Part shown: positions 36,875 through 45,082 of the stretch, one piece after another
Layout: the number at the start of each line of letters is the position of its first letter
How positions within the stretch are numbered: position 1 is the stretch's first letter
Notes under the pieces: model-generated
Told to the model about the DNA's origin: nothing
Seen by the model: the letters and a program-made list of their open reading frames with translations, nothing else
Databases searched by the model: none
Position numbers and translations under genes: made by a program
Source of the DNA: Pseudomonas eucalypticola
GTDB taxonomy: Bacteria > Pseudomonadota > Gammaproteobacteria > Pseudomonadales > Pseudomonadaceae
Length of the DNA: 64,000 nucleotides
Reading direction: 5' to 3'
Assembly (NCBI RefSeq): GCF_013374995.1
Contig: NZ_CP056030.1
Coordinates: forward strand, 3,194,501 to 3,258,500

Positions 36875-39121
36875 TCAGGGTTTGATCAACTGCATCTGTT
36901 GGCGGTATTCGTCGGTGACTTCCCGCGCCTGGCTGTTACTGGTCACGACACGTGGGGTAATCAGCACGATCAGTTCGGTGCGCGCCTTGGTGCGCCCGGT
37001 CGAACCGAATAACCAGCCCAGGCCGGGAATGGAGCCCAGGTAGGGCACTTTGGCCACGGTCTGGGCATCGTCCTGTTTGATCAGGCCGCCCAGCAGCACG
37101 GTCTGGCCGCTTTGCACCGCCACCTGGGTTGCGATGGAACGCGTGGAAATGCGCGGGTTGACGTCGGTGGCCGTGGTGGTACCGGCATCGCTGACCTGTT
37201 GCTTGATGTCCATGTACACCAGGCCGCCGGGGTTGATACGCGGCGTCACGTCCAGGATGACCCCGGTCTGGATGTATTCCACGCTGCTCAGGGTGGTGTC
37301 GGAGGCGATGGTGTTGACCGTGGTCTGGCTGATGGGGATGTCATCGCCCACCTGGATTTGCGCTTGCTGGTTGTTCATCACCACCAGCGACGGGGCGGAC
37401 AGCACCTGGGTCTTGCCGCTGGACTCAAGGGCGTGGATGGCTATCTGCAGGTTGTTGCTGACGAACGAATAGAACAGCGAATCGGTCGCCCCCAGCCCGG
37501 CCCCGCCACTGCCCAGGGCACCCTGGCTGCCGGACACATCACCGATTCCGGTGGTGGTCGAGTTACCGGCCAGGCGGCCCAGGTACCACTGCACGCCCAG
37601 GTCCAGTTCGCCGGTCAACGACACTTCCAGGATCCGGGTTTCGATCTGGACCTGCATGGGCGGGTTGTCCAGGCGGCGGATGGCGCTCTCGATTTCGGCC
37701 CACTGGCTGGGCCGCGTGCGGATCAACAGCTGGTTGCTGATCTGCTGCGCGGTGATGCGCGTGCTGTCGTCCAGGCTCTTGCGGCCCGAGGCGTCGGCGC
37801 TGGAGGCCTCGGGTTCATCCTGAGTGTCAGTGGGCTGTTGCGGGTTGGCTTGGGCATTGGCCATCTGGCCAAGGCCGTTGCCATTCTGCCCCAGGCCGCC
37901 TGTGCGTGACAGATTGCTCAGGCTGCCGTTGCCCACGCCTGCATAGTTGCTGCCAGCGCCGCCGATGGGGGTACTCAAGGTAGTGGTGGTCAGGCCGGGC
38001 GCCACCTCGGCGGCGGGCTCCTCTTTGATCGCGCCGCTGCCATAGATCTGCCGCAGGTAGCGGGCCAGGTCCTGGGCCTTCATGTTGCGCACGTCGTACA
38101 CGTACAACTGCGGCTCGTTGCCACCGCCGTTGTCGATGGTGCGTATCCACTCGCCCACTTCCTGCAGGTACTGGGGTTGCGAAGAAATGGCCACCACCGA
38201 ATTGGTGCGCTCGATGGGCATGAAGCGCAGCATGCCGGCCAAGGGCGTGCCGCTGTCGGGCCCGAAAACCTTCTGCAGTTCGGGCAGCAGCTCGGCCACC
38301 GTCGCGCGCTGCAGGCCGAACACGCTGATGGACATGCCGCGCAACCAGTCGACGTCGAAGGTGTCGATGCTGGCCTGGTAGTTGGCCAGCTCATCGGCAG
38401 TGCCGGCCATCCCCAATACATTGCGCGCCGGGTCCACCAGCAGGAACGCGTTCTCGCGGGCGAAGGGCTTGAGCAGTTTCTGCATTTCAGCGGCGGAAAT
38501 GAAGCGCAGCGAGAAGAGCCGCACCGACAGCCCGGCGGCGGGTTGACGCATGCCCATGGACGGCACCAGTTGCCCGGCCACCGCCTGGTTGGCCGGCAGG
38601 ATCAGGTAACGGTCACCCTGGCGAATCATGGCGTTGTTGGTCCAGGACAGCAGCGATTCGAGAATGGCCATGGACTGGGCCTTGTCCACCGGTTTGGAGG
38701 TGGAAAACGACACGTCTCCCGTGACGCCCTGGGCGATGCTGTAGTTCTCCTGCAACAGGTCGCCCATGATGGTGTTGATGACCGCGACGATGGACTGGTT
38801 GTTGAAGTTGAACATGACCCCGGCGCTGCCGTCGCCCTGGCGCGGGCCCGCGGCCACCGGCCTGCCCACACTGTTGGCGGGGCCTTGAATGAAGCGCTGG
38901 TTGCCCTGGATGATCTGCCGCTGGCCACCGCTGGGCGCACCGGGCGGGTTGGCTGCCGCGGCCGGCATGGGCGTGGCGGCAACCGGGCCGCGCTGGTCAC
39001 CGGTGCCGCGCAGGGCCTCGCGTTCCAGGCTGTTGTCGGTGTCCAGGCTATGGGGCGGTGTGGTGCAACCGGCCAGGGCCAGTGCGACGAACAGCGGCAG
39101 CAGGGCAAAGGACGACGGCAT
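36875..39121 (-). CDS. gspD: T2SS secretin GspD, module A (lipoprotein)
   Basis: A 748-residue outer-membrane secretin forming the exit channel. The N-terminus has a lipoprotein signal with lipobox LAGC, lipid Cys at residue 19, so it may be targeted without a separate pilotin, as described for HxcQ. Then come N0/N1-N3 domains (IVAVINTIMGDLLQENYSIA in the first, and VVAISSQPQYLQEVGEWIRT later). A low-complexity insert with Gly/Asn/Gln repeats sits near residues 390-460. The secretin core ends with the conserved TGVILDVTPRINPGG and QVAVQSGQTVLLGGLIKQD. The start at 39121 begins the signal; the preceding gene stops 3 bases earlier. Confidence 0.93.
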   Translation of the reverse strand: MPSSFALLPLFVALALAGCTTPPHSLDTDNSLEREALRGTGDQRGPVAATPMPAAAANPPGAPSGGQRQIIQGNQRFIQGPANSVGRPVAAGPRQGDGSAGVMFNFNNQSIVAVINTIMGDLLQENYSIAQGVTGDVSFSTSKPVDKAQSMAILESLLSWTNNAMIRQGDRYLILPANQAVAGQLVPSMGMRQPAAGLSVRLFSLRFISAAEMQKLLKPFARENAFLLVDPARNVLGMAGTADELANYQASIDTFDVDWLRGMSISVFGLQRATVAELLPELQKVFGPDSGTPLAGMLRFMPIERTNSVVAISSQPQYLQEVGEWIRTIDNGGGNEPQLYVYDVRNMKAQDLARYLRQIYGSGAIKEEPAAEVAPGLTTTTLSTPIGGAGSNYAGVGNGSLSNLSRTGGLGQNGNGLGQMANAQANPQQPTDTQDEPEASSADASGRKSLDDSTRITAQQISNQLLIRTRPSQWAEIESAIRRLDNPPMQVQIETRILEVSLTGELDLGVQWYLGRLAGNSTTTGIGDVSGSQGALGSGGAGLGATDSLFYSFVSNNLQIAIHALESSGKTQVLSAPSLVVMNNQQAQIQVGDDIPISQTTVNTIASDTTLSSVEYIQTGVILDVTPRINPGGLVYMDIKQQVSDAGTTTATDVNPRISTRSIATQVAVQSGQTVLLGGLIKQDDAQTVAKVPYLGSIPGLGWLFGSTGRTKARTELIVLITPRVVTSNSQAREVTDEYRQQMQLIKP

Positions 39122-39123
39122 GC

Positions 39124-39681
39124 TCAGTGACCCCCGGGGGCTGGCGACGAAGGCGCGGACCTGTTCAGCAGTATGGACGACGCCGGCGCAGGCACCGGCA
39201 TATTTGGCAAGCGTGGCGAAGGCAATTGCAGGCGCCGGACTTGGCCATCGAGTTCCAGCACCACGGCCTGGGCCTCGATGCGTTGCAAGCGCCAGCCGTT
39301 GGCCAGTTGGCCGCCTTCGCGCAGGCTCAGGTCGTGGCCGTCGGCTTGTTTGAACAGGGCCCGGCGCAACGGGCCATCGATGACCACGCCGGTCAGGCGC
39401 AGGCCGCTGAGATCGGGGGTCGCCCTGGTCATTTGGACGGGTCGGTCGGGTTCGCGGGTGGTGCTGAACAAAGGTGTTTGCCAGGTATTGGCGACCTCCC
39501 CCAGGGACACCGTCGCTGGAACCTCCACGACGGCCACCGCGGCGACCTGGGCCGGGGCGGCCGACGCCGCGGGCCACTCGGGCTGGCTGCCGATGCCCGT
39601 GGCCAACCAGGCCCACAGCCCCGCCAGCAACAGCGCCAGCCCGGCCAGCAGTTGCACCAGGGGTTGGCGCCAGGCCGTCAT
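39124..39681 (-). CDS. gspC: T2SS GspC-like inner-membrane protein, module A
   Basis: A 185-residue bitopic protein. One transmembrane helix at about residues 9-28 (LVQLLAGLALLLAGLWAWL) is followed by a Pro/Ala-rich linker and the homology region (LRLTGVVIDGPLRRALFKQ, then GWRLQRIEAQAVVLELDG). That domain in GspC contacts the secretin. There is no PDZ or coiled-coil C-terminus, so it is shorter than classical GspC; GspN naming would also be defensible. It overlaps gspM by 4 bases. Confidence 0.82.
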   Translation of the reverse strand: MTAWRQPLVQLLAGLALLLAGLWAWLATGIGSQPEWPAASAAPAQVAAVAVVEVPATVSLGEVANTWQTPLFSTTREPDRPVQMTRATPDLSGLRLTGVVIDGPLRRALFKQADGHDLSLREGGQLANGWRLQRIEAQAVVLELDGQVRRLQLPSPRLPNMPVPAPASSILLNRSAPSSPAPGGH

Positions 39682-40280
39682 GGCGTGCCCTGGGCGGGCG
39701 GCGCCGGCGACAGGTAACCGCTGAGCAGCAGGTGTACCCCCAGGCGCCCGGCGCCCCCGCTGGCAGGGGCGTGAGTGGCGCGGCGAACGGTGAGTTCGTC
39801 CACGAACAACAGCGGCTGATCGCTCTCCAGTTGCTGCAACAGTGTGGTCAACGGCTGGATGGCGCAGTCCAGGTCCAGGCTCAGGCGCACCTGGCGGAAG
39901 GGACTGGCCCCCTGATCCTGGGCGACGATCGGCATGCGTTGGGTCAATTGGCAGCCGCCGTTGAGCGCTTCGTTATCCTTGACTCGCTGCGCCACCTGCT
40001 GCATCAGGTCGGCCGCCACCGCGCTGGGGTCGCCGCCGGGCAACAGGCCGCTATCGTCGCCCTGAGCGGCCTGCACGCCCTGCTCCAGCGCCGGGCGCTG
40101 GGCCAACAGGCGCTGGTAACGCAGCCGTTGTTCGGCCAGGGTGTGCATCTGGCTGTCGATGGCCTGCAGCGGCGTGATGAGCAATGGCTCCAGCACCAGG
40201 GCGTAGAAGGCCGCCAGCAGCGCGGCCACCAGCAACCAGGCGCCCACGCGGCGTTCACGGGGTGTCAGGGCGCGGCGCAT
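39678..40280 (-). CDS. gspM: T2SS GspM-like protein, module A
   Basis: A 200-residue bitopic inner-membrane protein. A transmembrane helix near residues 13-33 is followed by a coiled-coil stretch (QMHTLAEQRLRYQRLLAQRP) and a ferredoxin-like periplasmic domain with the GspM-type strand VRLSLDLDCAIQPLTTLLQQ and SDQPLLFVDELTVRR. The ATG at 40280 has GGGAGG 6 bases upstream; an overlapping GTG lies two codons earlier. It overlaps gspL by 26 bases. With GspL it anchors the ATPase to the pseudopilus platform. Confidence 0.85.
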   Translation of the reverse strand: MRRALTPRERRVGAWLLVAALLAAFYALVLEPLLITPLQAIDSQMHTLAEQRLRYQRLLAQRPALEQGVQAAQGDDSGLLPGGDPSAVAADLMQQVAQRVKDNEALNGGCQLTQRMPIVAQDQGASPFRQVRLSLDLDCAIQPLTTLLQQLESDQPLLFVDELTVRRATHAPASGGAGRLGVHLLLSGYLSPAPPAQGTP

Positions 40281-41283
40281 CGCCACCCTCCCCGCGCGCC
40301 TGGGCGCGCATGTAGAAACGTTCGCGGCCGCTGGCTTCGTCCGGCTGGATCACCCCCTGATACTGGGCATCGGCCAGGTGGTTGCAGCCCTTGACCTGGC
40401 CGATCAAGGCGCTGGCATGGCTGCTGAAGCCGGCAATGTCCACTTGGCCTTGAGCAGTGATTTCCAGGCTCTGCAGCCAGGTGTCGGTGGGCAGGCAGCG
40501 GGTCAGTTCACTCAATACCAGGGCGCGGCCCGGCTGGGCGAGCCGGCGCCGGGCCAGGAACTGCGCCGCGCCCTGGGCGTCGTCCAGGCGCTGGCGCAAG
40601 GCCGCTACCTCCGCGGCCTGGGTGCGCAGGCCCTGGACATCCTGGACCATGGCGGCCAGCGCGGTCTCGCGGTTGTGCAGCCACTGCCACGCCACCGCCA
40701 CCAGCAGCGCCAGGCACAGCACCGTCAGCCCCCCGGGCAGGCGCCTGCCGCGGCTACGGTTGGAGGGTGCGTGGGGCAGCAGGTCCAGGCCCATGGGCTG
40801 ACCGTCGTCGTCCAGCACATCGATACCCGCCAGCACCACGCCGCGGGCGCTGCAGGTGTCCAGGCAGTGCTGCAACCACTCACGGCGGATCACGGCCAGG
40901 GTCACCCACACCTGTTCGGTGTCCATGCCCTCGCGGCGCACCACGTAATGCACCTGGTCGGCGCTGAATGGGGTGAAGCGGTCCAGCTCGAAATCCATCA
41001 CCCGGTGCAGGTCGCGGGCCGCCGCCAGCGGCAGGCCCAAGCGCTGGGCCAGCACGCGGTCAGCCGGCAGTTCGAGGATCAGCCGCTCGCCCTCTGGGAT
41101 CTCGCCAGGCAACGGCCAGGCGCAGCGCCGCGGCGGCCGGCCCGGCTGCAAGCCATGCCGCAACCCGGCGGGCAGGCTGGCCAGCAGCTCCTGGCCCCAG
41201 GCGTGGCAAAAGACCTGGGCGCCGCTGCCCTGCCAGCGGCTTTTGAACCGTTCCTGCCAGAGCCACAAGGACACTGCACGCAT
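40255..41283 (-). CDS. gspL: T2SS GspL-like protein, module A
   Basis: A 342-residue inner-membrane protein with a cytoplasmic actin-like/PilM-type part (about residues 1-190, including MDFELDRFTPFSADQVHYVV), a transmembrane helix near 200-222 (GGLTVLCLALLVAVAWQWL), and a PilN-like periplasmic domain (LTRCLPTDTWLQSLEITAQG). GspL recruits the GspE ATPase. It lies between gspK and gspM in the usual order. Confidence 0.86.
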   Translation of the reverse strand: MRAVSLWLWQERFKSRWQGSGAQVFCHAWGQELLASLPAGLRHGLQPGRPPRRCAWPLPGEIPEGERLILELPADRVLAQRLGLPLAAARDLHRVMDFELDRFTPFSADQVHYVVRREGMDTEQVWVTLAVIRREWLQHCLDTCSARGVVLAGIDVLDDDGQPMGLDLLPHAPSNRSRGRRLPGGLTVLCLALLVAVAWQWLHNRETALAAMVQDVQGLRTQAAEVAALRQRLDDAQGAAQFLARRRLAQPGRALVLSELTRCLPTDTWLQSLEITAQGQVDIAGFSSHASALIGQVKGCNHLADAQYQGVIQPDEASGRERFYMRAQARGEGGDAPRPDTP

Positions 41284-41293
41284 GGGCCACGCC

Positions 41294-42013
41294 TCACTCG
41301 TTGTAGCGCACCACCCGGAAGGGCCGCGCGCCGTTCTCCATGGGTGACAGTAGCACCGTGCTGTCGATCACGGCGGTGAACCCGTCGGGCAGTTGCGCCT
41401 GGCTGCGGATACTTAGCACCTGGCCGGCGTCCCCGGCCAGGGCGGCGACGCGGGGCAGGCCCAGGGCACGCTGCAGCGTCGGGGTGGCGAATGCCGGGTC
41501 GGGGCTTTCCTGGCCGCTCCACACGGTCACCTCGGGCACCAGCGCCTGGTACAGCGCGGTGCTCATGCCGGGCAGGTCACGCAACTCCTCCAGGGCACGC
41601 AAGGGCGGCTGGTTGTCGCTGCGGCGCTGGTCCAGGGCCGCGGCCAGTGCCGAGCCTTGTCCAGCGCCCAGAGCCGCGACCAGGCGAGCGAAATCCCCGG
41701 CCGCTCCAGCATTGAGGTCCAGCTTGCCGCGCTCGCTGCGGACACTGACCTGCAGCACGGCATCGTCGAAACGCAACGTTTGTACACGACCATCGGCCAC
41801 CCAGCGCTGCTGCGGGTCGGTGTCAACCAGCGCGCGCACTGCCAGGTTCAGCCCGGCTTCGGCCGCCAGGCTGGCGCGGGTATGCTGCGTTTGCCACAGG
41901 CCCAGGCGCGCCTGCTGGCGCACCTGCACTACCAGGGTGCCCAGCAGCATGGCGAGCAGGGCCATGGCCCACAGCACCAGCAACAGGGCCATGCCCCGTT
42001 GTCGGCGGTTCAT
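41294..42013 (-). CDS. gspK: T2SS minor pseudopilin GspK, module A
   Basis: A 239-residue minor pseudopilin, the tip subunit with GspI and GspJ. The prepilin cleavage site is MNRRQRG followed by MALLLVLWAMALLAMLLG. As is normal for GspK, the +5 Glu is absent. The family block SERGKLDLNAGAAGDFARLV and the helical insert with DLPGMSTALYQALVPEV are present. It is shorter than the 300-plus residues of most GspK proteins. Confidence 0.89.
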   Translation of the reverse strand: MNRRQRGMALLLVLWAMALLAMLLGTLVVQVRQQARLGLWQTQHTRASLAAEAGLNLAVRALVDTDPQQRWVADGRVQTLRFDDAVLQVSVRSERGKLDLNAGAAGDFARLVAALGAGQGSALAAALDQRRSDNQPPLRALEELRDLPGMSTALYQALVPEVTVWSGQESPDPAFATPTLQRALGLPRVAALAGDAGQVLSIRSQAQLPDGFTAVIDSTVLLSPMENGARPFRVVRYNE

Positions 42014-42627
42014 GGTGCCCCCTGGGTTTCACTGAGGTCCAGGCGCAGCGCCACCACCTGGGCCACCCAGGGCACCGGTCCGTCACTGTCCAGTTCAATG
42101 CGCACCGCCTGGGGCAAACGCGCCGGCCACGGCCAGCGGGGTAGCCAGGCGGTGGGCTGGCCGCGCTCGTCACGGCCGCGGTAGCTCAGGCGCAGATCGC
42201 GCACGTCGTCCAGCAACACCTGGGGCTGGCCCCAGGGCCGCGCGACGCCACGCAGCAACTGATCGAAGCGCACTTGCAAGGCCTGGTGGCCGCCCTGCTC
42301 CACCAGCTCAAGCGTGTGCACCTGCAGGCCGCCCCCCAGGGCGCTGTTGAGGCCCGCGGCAAACACCAGGCGCTGACGTTCGCCGTCGAACACCCGTTGC
42401 TGATCGCCCTGAGCCGGCAACTCCACCGGCAAGGCGCCTTCAAGGGCGCGGTGCAGGAAGTTCTGGCTGGCGCGCAGGGCCTCCAGGCGTTGGCCATAGT
42501 GCTCGCCTTTGAGGGCTGCGCGGTTGGCCCCCAGCAATGCGCTGCCCAGCAGGCCCATCAGCACCCCCAGCAGGACCAGCGCGAAGAGCATTTCGAGCAA
42601 GGTGAAACCGCTGGCCGGGCGTTTCAT
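42010..42627 (-). CDS. gspJ: T2SS minor pseudopilin GspJ, module A
   Basis: A 205-residue pseudopilin. The cleavage motif is MKRPASG/FTLLEMLFALVLLGVL, with Glu at +5. The later YRGRDERGQPTAWLPRWPWP and LPQAVRIELDSDGPV fit GspJ. The ATG at 42627 starts the leader, overlapping gspI by 4 bases. Upstream in-frame sequence belongs to the neighbouring gene. Confidence 0.89.
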   Translation of the reverse strand: MKRPASGFTLLEMLFALVLLGVLMGLLGSALLGANRAALKGEHYGQRLEALRASQNFLHRALEGALPVELPAQGDQQRVFDGERQRLVFAAGLNSALGGGLQVHTLELVEQGGHQALQVRFDQLLRGVARPWGQPQVLLDDVRDLRLSYRGRDERGQPTAWLPRWPWPARLPQAVRIELDSDGPVPWVAQVVALRLDLSETQGAP

Positions 42628-42995
42628 CGGCTGGCGTCCAGGGCCGGCCGAGCTTGCACCGCCAGGGTGCTGACACGCAGCCGGCGCCGGCCTTCGCGCA
42701 CGTCCAGGTCCAGGCGCCACAGGGGCAGCAGCGTGGCCGGCCCTGGCTCGCGGGTGACGCGCAGGCGCCAGCGCAGTGCGCCATCACGGCCGTTGCGCTC
42801 GCCGGCCTGCAGGCGCTGGCCGCGCTGCTCGTCCATCAGGCTGCGGGCCGCCAGGCTCAGGCGGTCACTGGCGCGTACTTGCTCCAGGGTGCGCGCCGCC
42901 TGCCCGAACGCCACCAGCAGCACCGTGCAGCCTAGCGCGAACACCGCCAGCGCGGCGAGCATTTCCACCAGGCCAAAGCCCCTCGCGCGCTTCAT
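42624..42995 (-). CDS. gspI: T2SS minor pseudopilin GspI, module A
   Basis: A 123-residue pseudopilin with leader MKRARG/FGLVEMLAALAVFALG; Glu is at +5 and Phe at +1. The segment ASDRLSLAARSLMDEQRGQR matches the GspI block before the second strand. The ATG at 42995 overlaps gspH by 4 bases. GspI nucleates the pseudopilus tip with GspJ and GspK. Confidence 0.89.
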   Translation of the reverse strand: MKRARGFGLVEMLAALAVFALGCTVLLVAFGQAARTLEQVRASDRLSLAARSLMDEQRGQRLQAGERNGRDGALRWRLRVTREPGPATLLPLWRLDLDVREGRRRLRVSTLAVQARPALDASR

Positions 42996-43450
42996 GGCTG
43001 GGCCCGCAGGCGCACGCTGCCGGTCAACCAGCCGATGTCGATACGCCACTGGCGCGTGCCGCGCTGCACCAGCAGGTGACCGCCCGTGGAACTGCCGTCG
43101 GGAAAGAAGGCCACAGCCGCACCCAGTTCGGCGGCCGTGGTCAACTGCACCCCCCAGTCGGCAGGCCAGCGCCCCGGCGCCTGGCCAGGGGCCTGAAAGC
43201 GATGGCCCGCCAGGTCGAAGCGTACTTGCCGGGGCTGGCCGCTGAGCACCGACTGGGTGCGCGCCTGACGCAGCGCACCGACGATATCGCCCAGCGCCTG
43301 GCGCTCCCGCGCAGCGGCCATGCCGTGCCCCAGGCCAACACCCAACACCCCCAGGGCCACGGCCATCAGGGCGATGACCACCAGCAGTTCCAGCAGCGTG
43401 AAACCGGCGGCTTGGCGCAGCGCTGGGAGGGGCAAAGGACCGCCTTTCAT
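42992..43450 (-). CDS. gspH: T2SS minor pseudopilin GspH, module A
   Basis: A 152-residue pseudopilin with leader cleavage after MKGGPLPLPALRQAAG and then FTLLELLVVIALMAVALGVLG. The globular domain has ALRQARTQSVLSGQPRQVRF and FFPDGSSTGG, typical of GspH. The leader is longer than usual. It overlaps gspG by 4 bases. Confidence 0.9.
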   Translation of the reverse strand: MKGGPLPLPALRQAAGFTLLELLVVIALMAVALGVLGVGLGHGMAAARERQALGDIVGALRQARTQSVLSGQPRQVRFDLAGHRFQAPGQAPGRWPADWGVQLTTAAELGAAVAFFPDGSSTGGHLLVQRGTRQWRIDIGWLTGSVRLRAQP

Positions 43451-43857
43451 TCCCAGTTCCCCAGGTCAGCGTTATAGCCCTCGCCGCCCGGCTGGCCGTC
43501 CTGGCCATAGAAAATCAGGTCGAAACTGCCGTGCTGGCCGGGAAAGCGGTAGCCGAAGGGGTGGCCGAATGGGTCCTTGAGGTCCGAGGGCTTGGCATAA
43601 GGGCCCGACCAGCGGCTGTCGCCGGCAGGGCGGTCCACCAACTGTGCCAGATCCTTGGGCGGCGCGCCCATGTCCAGGGCATAACTCTCGACCTTCATCG
43701 ACAGGCTGGCCAGTTGCGCCTTGCCCGCGCCGTACTTGCCCTTGTCGACGTTGCCACCCACCTGGCGCACGACAATGGTGGCGACAATGCCCAGCAATAC
43801 GATGACGGCGAGCATTTCCAACAGGGTGAAACCGCGAGCACGAGGCAACGGCAGCAT
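43447..43857 (-). CDS. gspG: T2SS major pseudopilin GspG, module A
   Basis: A 136-residue major pseudopilin that polymerises to push substrate out. Leader MLPLPRARG/FTLLEMLAVIVLLGIVA with +5 Glu. The GspG signature KYGAGKAQLASLSMKVESYA and the C-terminal calcium-site loop FYGQDGQPGGEGYNADLGNW are intact. It is strikingly similar to its module B copy: the stretch of about 50 residues after the cleavage site is the same up to the first loop. Confidence 0.93.
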   Translation of the reverse strand: MLPLPRARGFTLLEMLAVIVLLGIVATIVVRQVGGNVDKGKYGAGKAQLASLSMKVESYALDMGAPPKDLAQLVDRPAGDSRWSGPYAKPSDLKDPFGHPFGYRFPGQHGSFDLIFYGQDGQPGGEGYNADLGNWE

Positions 43858-43867
43858 GGCAAGGCCC

Positions 43868-45073
43868 TCAGATATTACTGGTCAGGCTCATCAGCGGCAG
43901 CATGATGGCCAACATGATGAAGGCCACCAGCACCGCCATGACGATGGTCAGGGTCGGCACCAGGGCCGCCAGCAACCGGGCGATGCTGCGGCGGGCTTCG
44001 GCGTCGAACACTTCGGCGACCTTGAGCAGCATCGTGTCCAGCTCACCGGCTTCCTCCCCCACCTGGATCATCTGCAAGGCCAGGTCGGGCAGTTGGTTGT
44101 CATGGGCCAAGGCTCGGGCCAACGAGCCGCCGCCCTTGACCTTTTCGGTGGCCGCCTGCAACTGGGCGCGCACAGCGCGGTTGGCCGCCACGTCGCAAGT
44201 GATCTTCAGCGCCGCGAGCAGCGCTACGCCGTTTTCCAGCAGTGTCCCCAAGGTGCGCGCCACGCGCGCCGCTTCCAGGCGCCGCACCAGGTTGCCCAGC
44301 ACGGGCCAGCCCAGCAGGCGTCGGTCCCAACGCAGGCGCCTGGCCGGCTCACGCAGCGCACGGCGACCCAGCAGCCCGGCGACGATCAACGCTGCCAACA
44401 CCATCAAGCCAAACCGATTGAAGAACTGCCCCAGCCCCAGAATCACCTCGGTCACCAACGGAATGGGCACGCCCAGGTCCTGAAAGATCGGCACGAACTG
44501 CGGCACCACATAGGCCAGCAACAGCACCAGTGAGCCCAGCACCCCCACCACCAGGAACGCCGGGTAGATCAGCGCATTGATGACCTCGCCCCGCAACGCC
44601 TGGCTGCGTTCCAGGTAGTCGGCCAGTTGCCGCAGGCTGTCCGGCAGCGCCCCGCCCGCCTCCCCGGCCCGCACCAGGCTCAGGTACAGCGGGGTAAACG
44701 GGTCGGGCTCCAGGGCCAGCGCCGCCGACAATGGCTGGCCGGCCTGAACCCGCTCGCGCACTCGGCCGATCAGGGCACGCACCGGCGCCTGGGCCTTGCC
44801 CGGCGCGTTGACGAGAATGCCCAGGGCGCGGTCCAGCGCCAGCCCGGCGGTGAGCAGAATCGCCAGCTGTTGGGTGAACGCCGCCAGCGCCGCAGTGCCC
44901 AGCCCGCGGCGCGGCGACCACGCCAGCCACCGGCCACCCGCCGGTTCGATGTGCAAGACCAGGGCACCCTGGCGTTGCAGTTGCAGCGCCAGGGCCTGGC
45001 GATCGGCGGCGTCCAGCACCCCTTGGCGGGCACTGCCATCGCTGTCCAGCACGCGGTAATGAAAACGAGCCAT
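43868..45073 (-). CDS. gspF: T2SS inner-membrane platform protein GspF, module A
   Basis: A 401-residue polytopic protein with two cytoplasmic GspF domains and three transmembrane helices. Domain 1 has FTQQLAILLTAGLALDRALG; domain 2 has EAARVARTLGTLLENGVALL and IQVGEEAGELDTMLLKVAEV. The C-terminus MLPLMSLTSNI is the same in module B. The ATG at 45073 is preferred to a GTG nine bases upstream. GspE stops 9 bases before it. Confidence 0.93.
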   Translation of the reverse strand: MARFHYRVLDSDGSARQGVLDAADRQALALQLQRQGALVLHIEPAGGRWLAWSPRRGLGTAALAAFTQQLAILLTAGLALDRALGILVNAPGKAQAPVRALIGRVRERVQAGQPLSAALALEPDPFTPLYLSLVRAGEAGGALPDSLRQLADYLERSQALRGEVINALIYPAFLVVGVLGSLVLLLAYVVPQFVPIFQDLGVPIPLVTEVILGLGQFFNRFGLMVLAALIVAGLLGRRALREPARRLRWDRRLLGWPVLGNLVRRLEAARVARTLGTLLENGVALLAALKITCDVAANRAVRAQLQAATEKVKGGGSLARALAHDNQLPDLALQMIQVGEEAGELDTMLLKVAEVFDAEARRSIARLLAALVPTLTIVMAVLVAFIMLAIMLPLMSLTSNI

Positions 45074-45082
45074 GGCGTTCAC

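Noticed and set aside
39122..39616. Upstream in-frame extension of gspD-A giving a 913-residue protein
   Set aside because: The extension overlaps gspC-A in another frame and reads as shadow sequence; the lipoprotein signal starts at 39121.
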